Of a DNA stretch of 7,039 nt, positions 1 to 5,871 are shown piece by piece. The stretch is taken from the NCBI GenBank assembly GCA_031390175.1, contig JANMTF010000292.1, positions 1 to 7,039 on the forward strand, read 5' to 3'. The position numbers were made by a program, and so were the translations under genes. The notes under the pieces were generated by a model that was not told the DNA's origin, made no database searches, and saw only the letters and a list, made by a program, of their open reading frames with translations. Each line of letters begins with the position of its first letter. Positions within the stretch are counted from its first letter, which is position 1. The stretch comes from JAAFIP01 sp031390175. Its GTDB lineage: Bacteria > Pseudomonadota > Gammaproteobacteria > Burkholderiales > Burkholderiaceae_C.

Positions 1-788
1 GCCTGCGCGGTGTTGTAGGGCAGGCCTCGGGCAAACTCGCCATCGCTGTCTATCACCCATACCGCGTCGTAGGCTATGTTGGCCGTCAGCAATGTGAGGT
101 TGGCCGAGGACCGCTCGCGTGGGTCGGCAGATAGTTTGTAGGGCTTGTTGGCGACCAGTTTGAGCCCGTAGCGTTTGATGGTGGCAAGGGCCACGGCAGT
201 GCGGGCTGTATCGTCAGCAGAGGAGCCGGCTAACAACAGTACCTGTGTCCACTTGCGTGCCAGCAGCGCCTGCCCCACAGCGTCCGCACGCATGCGTTCG
301 CTGGGCAATAGGTGGTAGAGGTTCGCTGCACACGCACGTTCACGCAGGCGGTCATCACTGGCGCCAACGTTGAGTACCGGTAGCTTTACGGCACTGGCTA
401 CGGCGGCCACCCAATCGGCTGGCAGGTTGACCAACAGAGCAGATGCACCGCTTTTCTCGGCACTTTGCGCAGCCAGGCGGGCATCCGCCATAGCGGCCAC
501 GGCTTCGGTTTTAAGGACGATGCGGGCTTTGGCTGCTTCCAGTTCAAACTGCGCCTCCTCCACTGCCACATTGATGCCATCCGCCGCCGAGCCGCCTGGG
601 TGGCCCAGGTAAGCACGCTCCAATCGGGTTCGGTCAAGCCCAGGGCTATTGGCCTGCTCAATCAGTGTCACGCGCCAATCGGCAGCGTGCGCGGAAAAAG
701 ACAGCAAGCACAGAGCCGCGAGACCTGTGGTGCAAGTTGTCTTGGCCAACCAACTGAAGACCTTGCGAGCAGGAGCCATGGTGCCCAT
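1..788 (-). CDS. ABC transporter periplasmic substrate-binding protein, PQQ-alcohol dehydrogenase-associated (3' end cut by window)
   Basis: About 262 residues are visible and the frame is open to the left edge, so the C-terminus is missing. The N-terminus has a signal peptide: basic start (APARK), hydrophobic stretch (TTGLAALCLLSFS), then SAHA before ADWRVTLIEQ. The body reads as a type I periplasmic binding fold like branched-chain amino acid binding proteins, with alternating strands and helices such as ASALLVNLPADWVAAVASAV, LPVLNVGASDDRLRERAC and KWTQVLLLAGSSADDTA. The stretch around DDRLRERACAANLYHLLPS resembles my recollection of the family of ABC binding proteins found beside PQQ alcohol dehydrogenases (TIGR03863 type). 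The ATG at 788 overlaps the propeller gene's TGA by one base (TGATG), indicating translational coupling; an in-frame ATG at 779 is the alternative start. The ligand is unknown. Family assignment is from recalled motifs, supported by the neighbouring genes. Confidence 0.85.
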   Translation of the reverse strand, partial: MGTMAPARKVFSWLAKTTCTTGLAALCLLSFSAHAADWRVTLIEQANSPGLDRTRLERAYLGHPGGSAADGINVAVEEAQFELEAAKARIVLKTEAVAAMADARLAAQSAEKSGASALLVNLPADWVAAVASAVKLPVLNVGASDDRLRERACAANLYHLLPSERMRADAVGQALLARKWTQVLLLAGSSADDTARTAVALATIKRYGLKLVANKPYKLSADPRERSSANLTLLTANIAYDAVWVIDSDGEFARGLPYNTAQ

Positions 789-1759
789 CAATCCACCACC
801 AGCACCGCGTAGGGCACACGCCCTACCGGCACAGTCTTCAGTGCCTTGCCAGAGGCCATGTCTATGATCGTCAGGTCGTCTGATAAACCATTGACAACAT
901 AGAGCTGGGTTTCGTCTTTGTTCAGCATCACATTCCAGGCCCGTTTGCCAGCCAACACCTGCTGCACCACTTCGCGCTTGGCCACGTCGATAAAGGCCAC
1001 ATGGTTCACCCGGCCCAGGCTTACAAAGGCTCGCTTGCCGTCGCGGCCCATGGCAATGCCAACGGGCGTGATGTCCGAGGCGCGTGCGCCTTTTATAGCG
1101 AATTTCACCGTGTCTATGACCTTCAGTTCTTTGGTAGAAATGATGCTGACGCTGGCTCCCAGTTCGTTGGTGACCCAAAGCTCTGCGCCATCGGGGGTCA
1201 GCGCCATGCGGCGTGGGCGCTTGCCTACCTGGATGTTTTTAACAATCTTGCGTGTAGCGGTGTCGATGACATGCACCATGCTGGCGACTTCCGATGTGAC
1301 GTACACCGTTTTGCCATCTTGAGACACCTTCACCCCCTCAGGTTCTTTGCCTACTTTGACTTCACCAATGATTTTTTTGCTGGCCATGTCGACAATGGCC
1401 AGCTCACCTTCATCTTCGTTAGACACATAGAGCGTTTTGCCGTCGGGAGACAGATCAAACGCTTCCGGGTCATCACCCAAGGGGATGCGCCCGACCGACT
1501 TGCGCGTAGCCAGGTCGATCACGTCGGCCGCGTTGTCGCCCCCGCAAGCTACCAGAACTTGCTTGCGGTCAGCCATCAAGTGCATATGGCGAGGACGCTT
1601 GCAGGTAGCGATGGTGCCTTGCACCGTCATATCTTTCAAGTTGACCACCGTCAGTGCATTGTCTTTTTCACTGGACACCAGTGCGATGGGCTGGGCTGAT
1701 GCTGCACTGCAGAGCGACAGGGCAAAGAAGACGGCGCAAGCAAGTTTTGTATTTTTCAT
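788..1759 (-). CDS. Secreted YVTN-type seven-bladed beta-propeller protein, PQQ-catabolism-associated
   Basis: This is a 323-residue periplasmic protein. A signal peptide (MKNTKLACAVFFALSLCSAA, then SAQ) is probably cleaved before QPIALVSS. The body is built of propeller repeats ending in motifs such as LYVSNEDEGELAIVD, VYVTSEVASMVHVID and LYVVNGLSDDLTIID. These begin near residues 26, 68, 110, 152, 194, 244 and 286, giving seven blades. It fits the PQQ-dependent catabolism-associated beta-propeller family (TIGR03866 type) in length and context. Three ATGs are in tandem (1765, 1762, 1759). I chose 1759 because the AAAGG site at 1772-1768 is 8 bases away; 1762 is also possible. The frame stays open upstream to 1969, but that part overlaps the ATPase gene and precedes the signal peptide. 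Stop and next start overlap as TGATG. The biochemical role is unproven; a scaffold or ligand-binding role is inference. Confidence 0.9.
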   Translation of the reverse strand: MKNTKLACAVFFALSLCSAASAQPIALVSSEKDNALTVVNLKDMTVQGTIATCKRPRHMHLMADRKQVLVACGGDNAADVIDLATRKSVGRIPLGDDPEAFDLSPDGKTLYVSNEDEGELAIVDMASKKIIGEVKVGKEPEGVKVSQDGKTVYVTSEVASMVHVIDTATRKIVKNIQVGKRPRRMALTPDGAELWVTNELGASVSIISTKELKVIDTVKFAIKGARASDITPVGIAMGRDGKRAFVSLGRVNHVAFIDVAKREVVQQVLAGKRAWNVMLNKDETQLYVVNGLSDDLTIIDMASGKALKTVPVGRVPYAVLVVD

Positions 1760-1767
1760 CATCATTA

Positions 1768-1772
1768 CCTTT
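1768..1772 (-). promoter_or_regulatory. Ribosome binding site of the beta-propeller gene
   Basis: AAAGG on the minus strand lies 8 bases before the ATG at 1759, 5 before the ATG at 1762 and 2 before the ATG at 1765. This favours the second or third of the three tandem ATGs. It also rejects the much longer upstream reading frame that would run into the ATPase gene. Confidence 0.6.
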
Positions 1773-1797
1773 AAAGGATGGGTTGGTGGATGGTTGT

Positions 1798-2529
1798 TTA
1801 GGCTAAGACTGCTGCGCGGCTGGTACGGGCAATGAACCCTGCCTCCAGAGTAGGGTGGCCAAGGGCCTGTGTGACTTGCTCTGGGCTTCCCTCCGCCACC
1901 AATTGGCCTTGGTGCAGCACCAGTACCTTGGCTGCGTCCGATGTTTCTTCTACCCAGTGGGTGGCCCACAAAACGCAGGTGCCACGTTGCTCTACGTCCC
2001 GCTGCACGGCGCTGACCATGTCTTTGCGTGATTTGGGATCCAGGCCTACCGTGGCTTCGTCCATCAACAGCAAGCCGGGGCGGTGCAGCAATGCGCGCAC
2101 CAGCTCCACCTTGCGCCGGGTGCCGCCAGACAGCTCGCGCGTAGGCCGGTCTAAATCAGTAGTCAGGCCCATGGCATCGCAATCGCTGGCGATACGCTCC
2201 AGCGTCACGGCACGGCTCAGGCCATGCAGATCGGCATGGAATTTCAAATTGCGCCGTACAGAAAGATCCAGATCCAGCGCCTGCTGCTGGAACACTACAC
2301 CAATACGCGCCAACGCTTTGGCGGGCGCTTGCTGCAAAGCAATGCCGTCGATCGTGATATCGCCTTGGTCAGGTACAAACAAGCCGGTCAATAGCTGGAA
2401 CAGGGTAGATTTGCCTGCCCCATTGGGCCCCAGTAGGGCGCAGAACTGGCCGTGCTGGAGCTCAAAACCCACCTCCTTCAGCGCAGCACGCTCGCCATAC
2501 CGTTTAGAGAGGTTTTTAACTAACAGCAT
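1798..2529 (-). CDS. ABC transporter ATP-binding protein, PQQ-alcohol dehydrogenase-associated
   Basis: A 243-residue cytoplasmic ATPase with every expected motif: Walker A GPNGAGKST (34-42), Q-loop Q81, signature LSGGT (133-137), Walker B LLLMDE (153-158), D-loop GLDP (162-165) and switch His191 (WATHWVEE). The full sequence resembles ATPases of the ABC-2/export-like class (for example the LLGPNGAGKSTLFQLLTGL run), and the context matches the ATP-binding family linked to PQQ alcohol dehydrogenases (TIGR03864 type). It would energise a membrane permease, but no permease gene is visible in the window. It follows the J-cytochrome gene after 86 bases and precedes the propeller gene by 38 bases in the same direction. 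I see no good Shine-Dalgarno before the ATG at 2529, so the start is moderately certain. The transported substrate is unknown. Confidence 0.93.
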   Translation of the reverse strand: MLLVKNLSKRYGERAALKEVGFELQHGQFCALLGPNGAGKSTLFQLLTGLFVPDQGDITIDGIALQQAPAKALARIGVVFQQQALDLDLSVRRNLKFHADLHGLSRAVTLERIASDCDAMGLTTDLDRPTRELSGGTRRKVELVRALLHRPGLLLMDEATVGLDPKSRKDMVSAVQRDVEQRGTCVLWATHWVEETSDAAKVLVLHQGQLVAEGSPEQVTQALGHPTLEAGFIARTSRAAVLA

Positions 2530-2596
2530 AGGGCTTGGACGCGTTGGTTAGCAAAATGCAATGTGGCACCGTCTGCGCGGCGCACTGTTGCAGGAG

Positions 2597-2618
2597 TAGT
2601 GGTGACGGTTCACCGCTA
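2597..2618 (-). repeat. Inverted repeat (hairpin) over the stop codon of the J-cytochrome gene
   Basis: The left arm 2597-2605 (tagtggtga) and right arm 2610-2618 (tcaccgcta) pair around a 4-base loop. There are eight Watson-Crick pairs and one mismatch, C-A in the minus-strand RNA. The hairpin includes the TAG stop at 2618-2616. No U-tract follows, so it is not a standard intrinsic terminator. It could protect the 3' end of the mRNA or mark a processing point before the ATPase gene. Confidence 0.45.
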
Positions 2619-3914
2619 TTTCTGCACAGTTTCAAGAAAGCTCAGGAGCTGTTGAATTTCAGGTTCTTTCAGGATGTCTTTCCAAGGTGGCATGCCTGCG
2701 TCTGAGCGGCCATTTTTGATCGTAGTAGTAGCCGTTTCCAGCCACTTGGCGTCGTAGCGCATCTTCAAGCGCCGCACATCGCGTTCACGGATGGGGCTGG
2801 CTGCGTCAGTGCCATGGCAATGCGAGCACTGGTCGTTAAAACGCACGCGCCCTAACTGGGCGTCGGCACTGAGTGCAGGTGTCTGCGCAGCAGCCACTTG
2901 TGTCGCGGCGCCAGCAGTGGCAGCCTTGGCTGCGGCAGAACCAGCGGGCGTGATCACTTTGCTGGGAGGCTTGGCTTTCGCAGGTGCTTTGCCCTCTGCA
3001 TCGCTCTTGGCTTGTGTTTTGACCATCCACTGTGCCGGTATCGAGAACGCCTTGTCATGGGCAGCCAAGGTTTGTAGCTTCGCAGGACCGGCAGCGGCAG
3101 TCACCAAGTCAAGCTTGACGGGCACTGACTTGGGGAAACCATACTTTGTGGTCAATTCGGCTATCTGGGGTTTGAGCGCTAGCAAGGCTGCGTCAATGTC
3201 TTTCACCAGCTCAGTCTTGTCGCGCTGCACCGCGACCGATACCTGACCCGTCAAGTCTGGGCCGGTGAGAGGTGTCACTTTCCAGCGTCCACCATGCTGT
3301 TTCATATTGTCAAAGCCCGCCGTTGGGCCCCACAAAAATCCGGCATCTATCTCGCCCTTGGCGAGCAAGGCAAAAATCTCTTCGGAGGTTTTGAAGGTGG
3401 AAAAGGGCAGGTCATTGCGCTGCGATAACAAGATGTGGGGATTGGTTTGGAATTGAACCGCCAGGCGTTTGCCTTTTAGGTCATTCAAGCCATTGAATGT
3501 AAAGCCCGGGGCGCTCACCAGAGCGTAGCCCACATCCAGGAAAGCGGCGGTTTTTTGCAAACCCCGAACCTTGTAATCTGCGTCTGTGGGCAGCGCAAAC
3601 ACCGCATCACATTCTTTGACGGTGTTGCGCAGCGCGCGGCGTTGGTAGAAGGTGAGCCACCATGTGTAGTGAACCGGCGTGGCATTCAAACGCTGCGCCA
3701 CCAGCTCAGCCAAATCAACATAGATACCCCGCTCGGGACCCTCGGATTTGCTGAACGGCAAATTGTCAGGATCGGCGCAGACGCGCAGTGGCTCTGCGGC
3801 GAAGGCGCCGCCTGCGCTTATCGCGAGCGCTGCCATGGTCAGCGAAACTGCCATGCTGCGGAACAAACCTGTCGTCTGGAAAAATCTGCAAAGCGTCATG
3901 TCAAAAGTTCTCAT
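2616..3914 (-). CDS. XoxJ/MxaJ-like binding domain fused to c-type cytochrome (XoxJ-XoxG type fusion)
   Basis: A 432-residue periplasmic protein with two domains. A signal peptide ends near AISAGGAFA (residues 31-39). Residues 41 to about 265 are a solute-binding domain with hallmarks of quinoprotein dehydrogenase-associated proteins: LRVCADPDNLPFS (43-55), YTWW (83-86) and ECDAVFALP (101-109), with Cys46 and Cys102 a likely disulphide pair. A low-complexity Ala/Lys/Pro linker spans roughly 300-348. The C-terminal part is a class I cytochrome c with heme site CSHCH (363-367) and probable axial Met408 in GMPPW. XoxJ is thought to help activate XoxF and XoxG is its electron acceptor, so this protein may do both jobs for the dehydrogenase encoded just upstream. 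The start is uncertain: ATG 3914 has no Shine-Dalgarno and lies 9 bases after a terminator U-tract; ATG 3899 (Met6) has a weak GAG upstream. Confidence 0.9.
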   Translation of the reverse strand: MRTFDMTLCRFFQTTGLFRSMAVSLTMAALAISAGGAFAAEPLRVCADPDNLPFSKSEGPERGIYVDLAELVAQRLNATPVHYTWWLTFYQRRALRNTVKECDAVFALPTDADYKVRGLQKTAAFLDVGYALVSAPGFTFNGLNDLKGKRLAVQFQTNPHILLSQRNDLPFSTFKTSEEIFALLAKGEIDAGFLWGPTAGFDNMKQHGGRWKVTPLTGPDLTGQVSVAVQRDKTELVKDIDAALLALKPQIAELTTKYGFPKSVPVKLDLVTAAAGPAKLQTLAAHDKAFSIPAQWMVKTQAKSDAEGKAPAKAKPPSKVITPAGSAAAKAATAGAATQVAAAQTPALSADAQLGRVRFNDQCSHCHGTDAASPIRERDVRRLKMRYDAKWLETATTTIKNGRSDAGMPPWKDILKEPEIQQLLSFLETVQK

Positions 3915-3923
3915 CTACAAATT

Positions 3924-3950
3924 AAAAACCCGTGGAGGGTGCTCCGCGGG
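3924..3950 (-). terminator. Intrinsic terminator between the dehydrogenase and the J-cytochrome gene
   Basis: On the minus strand, CCCG-C-GGAG, loop CACC, CTCC-A-CGGG forms an eight-pair GC-rich stem with one internal C-A mismatch (3950 to 3929). It is followed directly by TTTTT (3928-3924). This is the classical rho-independent layout. It ends only 9 bases before the nearest ATG of the following gene, so it probably acts as a partial terminator that lowers expression of the downstream genes relative to the dehydrogenase. Confidence 0.75.
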
Positions 3951-3964
3951 CTTGGTGTCAAAGC

Positions 3965-4000
3965 CGCAGTACCAGTATGCCAGAGCATGCTGATACTGCG
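3965..4000 (-). repeat. Long 36-base inverted repeat (hairpin) 14 bases after the dehydrogenase stop codon
   Basis: Arms 3965-3980 and 3985-4000 pair around a 4-base loop (3981-3984). In the minus-strand RNA there are 14 Watson-Crick pairs, one G-U pair (3972/3993) and one A-C mismatch (3976/3989). The outer arm reads CGCAGTATCAG and its partner CTGGTACTGCG. No U-tract follows it directly; the separate terminator at 3950-3924 does that job. A 3'-end mRNA-stabilising structure for the dehydrogenase transcript is the likely role, by inference. Confidence 0.7.
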
Positions 4001-4014
4001 TCACCATCATCACT

Positions 4015-5694
4015 TCAGTTCAATGCAAACACATACAGCGTGCCACCCTCTGGGCTGGCTGCTACCATTTTCTCACCCAGCGCGCCGAAGAAGGCTGGGA
4101 TCGACTGTGTACGCCCAGACACCACAGCCACATACTGCTTGCCGTCCAGGGTGTAGGTCATGGGCGCTGCAGAAATGCCAGAGCCCGCATTGAACTTCCA
4201 CAGCTCTTTGCCTGTTTTGGCATCCAGAGCCTTGAACCAGCCTTTGATATCACCGTGGAACAGCAGGTTACCGCCAGTGCTTAGCATTCCACCGGTAAAT
4301 GGCAGGTCTTCTTTGTTGAACCAGACTTGCTTTTGTGCCACAGGATCCCAGGCCTTTACGCCACCCATATGGCCGCCTGGGCCTACTTTGCCCAAGTCAA
4401 AGTTCACGCCCAGATAGAACGCGCCGCGCTTGTACTCGCTCTGGATGCCTTCCATGTCCATACACAAGTTCATGGTGGGAATGTAGACCAAACCCGTTTG
4501 AGCGTTGTAGCTCATGGGCATCCAGTTTTTGCCGCCAATCAGGTTAGGGCAAACATCGGAGGCCTTGCGTTTCATGCCGGGGCGCTTTGCGTTGCCTGCG
4601 GTCTCGATGGGCGTGCCGGTCTTCATGTCAATACCCGTGGCCCAGTTGACACCTTCGATGTACTGCTTGGCAGATATCAGTTTGCCACTGGCACGGTCAA
4701 TCACATAGAAGAAGCCATTGCGGTTGGCCTGCATGATCACAGGTACCTTTTTGCCATCGACTGGGTAGTCGGCAAACACCAGCTCATTGACGCCGTCATA
4801 GTCCCACGCATCGTGCGGTGTGAACTGGTAGTGCCACGTAATCTTGCCGGTATCGGCATTCATGGCCAGCACAGAGGCTGAGTACAAATTGCTGAATTTG
4901 CCAATGTCAGAGCTGTCGTTGCCGCGCACTGATGCAGACCAGGGTGATGGGTTGCTGGTGCCGTAGTAAACCAAGTTGAGCTTGGGGTCGTAGGAGCCAA
5001 TGTGCCATGCCACTGCGCCGCCCAGTTTGCCGGAGTCACCCTTCCAGCTGTCGCCGCCAGGCTCGCCTGGTTGCGGTACTGTTTGCGTACGCCATACTTC
5101 TTTGCCAGTGGCTTGGTCCATCGCCACGATGGCTCCGCGCACACCATATTCGCCGCCACCAAAGCCAGTGATGACCAGGTTTTTAACCAAGGTGGGAGGC
5201 GAGGTGATGACTGCACCTTGGGTGTAGTCGGTAATTTGGGTTTTCCACAATTCCTTGCCAGTCTTGGCATCGAGCGCTACGACATGGGCGTCAAGGCGGC
5301 CCACAAAAATCCGGCCATCGGCATGGGCTACGCCGCGGTTGTTCACGTCGCAGCAGGCAAACTGCTCAATGCCCTTGGGAATGTCTGGCTGGTAAGTCCA
5401 TTTCACCTGACCCGTTTTGGCATCCACCGCAAAGGTGTTTTTAGGACCAAAGGATGAGGTCACAAATAGCGTGTCGCCGACCAAGATGGGGGTGGACTCT
5501 TGCGAGCGATTGGTGCCCAACTGCAAGGCCCACTGCACTTTGAGTTTATTGACGTTGCCCGCGTTAATTTGGTTGGAGGTGCTGAATCGGGTGTTGCCTG
5601 CGTCGCCGCCATACATCGGCCAATTTTGCGCGCTTGCTGTGGACGCGATGCCCAATGCCAAACCCAGTAGCACTGGGTTTAAAAATTTTCTCAT
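4015..5694 (-). CDS. PQQ-dependent alcohol dehydrogenase, methanol/ethanol family, with lanthanide-type Asp-x-Asp metal site (XoxF/PedH-like)
   Basis: A 559-residue periplasmic quinoprotein that oxidises primary alcohols using PQQ. The signal peptide MRKFLNPVLLGLALGIASTA-SA is probably cut before QNWPMYGGD. Family residues visible: vicinal Cys114-Cys115 (FACCDVNNRG), Glu182 (GGEYGVRG), Trp230 (probable PQQ-stacking residue, 18 before the Asn as in methanol dehydrogenase), metal ligand Asn248 (GTSNPSPW), catalytic Asp298 and Asp300 (HDAWDYDGVNE), and Arg325 (ANRNGFFYVIDR). Repeated DAKTGKELW motifs mark propeller blades. Asp300 is the extra acidic residue that marks lanthanide-dependent members; calcium enzymes such as MxaF have Ala there. 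There is no C-terminal heme domain, so it needs an external cytochrome, plausibly the next gene's product. I chose ATG 5694 because AGGAG lies 7 bases upstream and the signal peptide starts there, although the frame is open to 5775. It is slightly shorter than typical XoxF (about 600 residues). The substrate cannot be decided. Confidence 0.95.
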   Translation of the reverse strand: MRKFLNPVLLGLALGIASTASAQNWPMYGGDAGNTRFSTSNQINAGNVNKLKVQWALQLGTNRSQESTPILVGDTLFVTSSFGPKNTFAVDAKTGQVKWTYQPDIPKGIEQFACCDVNNRGVAHADGRIFVGRLDAHVVALDAKTGKELWKTQITDYTQGAVITSPPTLVKNLVITGFGGGEYGVRGAIVAMDQATGKEVWRTQTVPQPGEPGGDSWKGDSGKLGGAVAWHIGSYDPKLNLVYYGTSNPSPWSASVRGNDSSDIGKFSNLYSASVLAMNADTGKITWHYQFTPHDAWDYDGVNELVFADYPVDGKKVPVIMQANRNGFFYVIDRASGKLISAKQYIEGVNWATGIDMKTGTPIETAGNAKRPGMKRKASDVCPNLIGGKNWMPMSYNAQTGLVYIPTMNLCMDMEGIQSEYKRGAFYLGVNFDLGKVGPGGHMGGVKAWDPVAQKQVWFNKEDLPFTGGMLSTGGNLLFHGDIKGWFKALDAKTGKELWKFNAGSGISAAPMTYTLDGKQYVAVVSGRTQSIPAFFGALGEKMVAASPEGGTLYVFALN

Positions 5695-5700
5695 GACTTG

Positions 5701-5706
5701 TCTCCT
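5701..5706 (-). promoter_or_regulatory. Strong ribosome binding site of the PQQ dehydrogenase gene
   Basis: AGGAGA on the minus strand is 6 bases from the ATG at 5694. It is the best Shine-Dalgarno in the window and fixes the start at MRKFLNP rather than at the earlier in-frame codons up to 5775. It suits a highly expressed enzyme. Confidence 0.85.
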
Positions 5707-5827
5707 GTTTAATGGGTGAATGAACTCTATGAAGGAATCCGGATCGACGCTTAGTTTTACCGGTGAGCGCAGCATAAAACGTAATCCCCTTCACTAAATC
5801 CGGGTTAGCCCTATGTGCTGACAAGTA

Positions 5828-5842
5828 GTCGCAGATTGCGAC
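5828..5842. promoter_or_regulatory. Operator-like perfect dyad GTCGCA-N3-TGCGAC
   Basis: A perfect 6-bp inverted repeat with a 3-base spacer lies about 140 bases upstream of the dehydrogenase ATG. Read on the minus strand with one more base on each side it is TGTCGCA-ATC-TGCGACT, one base short of a 7-bp dyad. The size and spacing suit a dimeric helix-turn-helix regulator. The identity of the regulator is unknown. Confidence 0.5.
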
Positions 5843-5871
5843 ACTCTGGGTCGGTGTTGACCTATTACCAA

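Larger units (their letters stand above)
5695..5871 (-). promoter_or_regulatory. Intergenic leader and promoter region of the dehydrogenase operon
   Basis: These 177 bases separate the lipoprotein gene stop from the dehydrogenase start. They hold an operator-like dyad (5828-5842) and the ribosome binding site. A TTGTCA at 5824-5819 could be a -35 box and a TATGCT near 5774-5769 a -10-like box, but they are too far apart to form one promoter and neither has a good partner. I found no sigma-54 GG-N10-GC pair. A promoter is expected here because of the gap and dyad; its exact position is not supported. Confidence 0.5.

Noticed and set aside
1001..1699. 232-codon plus-strand reading frame opposite the propeller gene
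   Set aside because: It arises from the repeat structure of the propeller gene on the other strand and has no recognisable protein features.
1760..1969. Upstream extension of the propeller reading frame
   Set aside because: It overlaps the 3' end of the ABC ATPase in another frame and precedes a clear signal peptide and ribosome site at 1759-1772.
1832..2551. 239-codon plus-strand reading frame opposite the ATPase
   Set aside because: It mirrors a gene with all ABC motifs intact; the Ser/Arg-rich translation is typical of an antisense shadow in GC-rich DNA.
2565..2586. GC-rich palindrome TGCGCGGCGCA before the ATPase gene
   Set aside because: The arms leave only one base for the loop and there is no T-tract, so it is not a plausible hairpin terminator.
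3555..4193. 212-codon plus-strand reading frame
   Set aside because: It is antisense to the J-cytochrome and dehydrogenase genes and crosses their terminator; its composition shows no domain and no ribosome site was found.
5745..5765. Possible sigma-54 promoter (GG...GC) in the dehydrogenase leader
   Set aside because: The GG and GC in CGGTAAAACTAAGCG are one base too close to fit the -24/-12 spacing, and the flanking consensus is absent.
5695..5775. 27-residue upstream extension of the dehydrogenase
   Set aside because: The strong AGGAG and the signal peptide start at 5694; the extension lies in the leader region and would put a polar stretch before the signal peptide.
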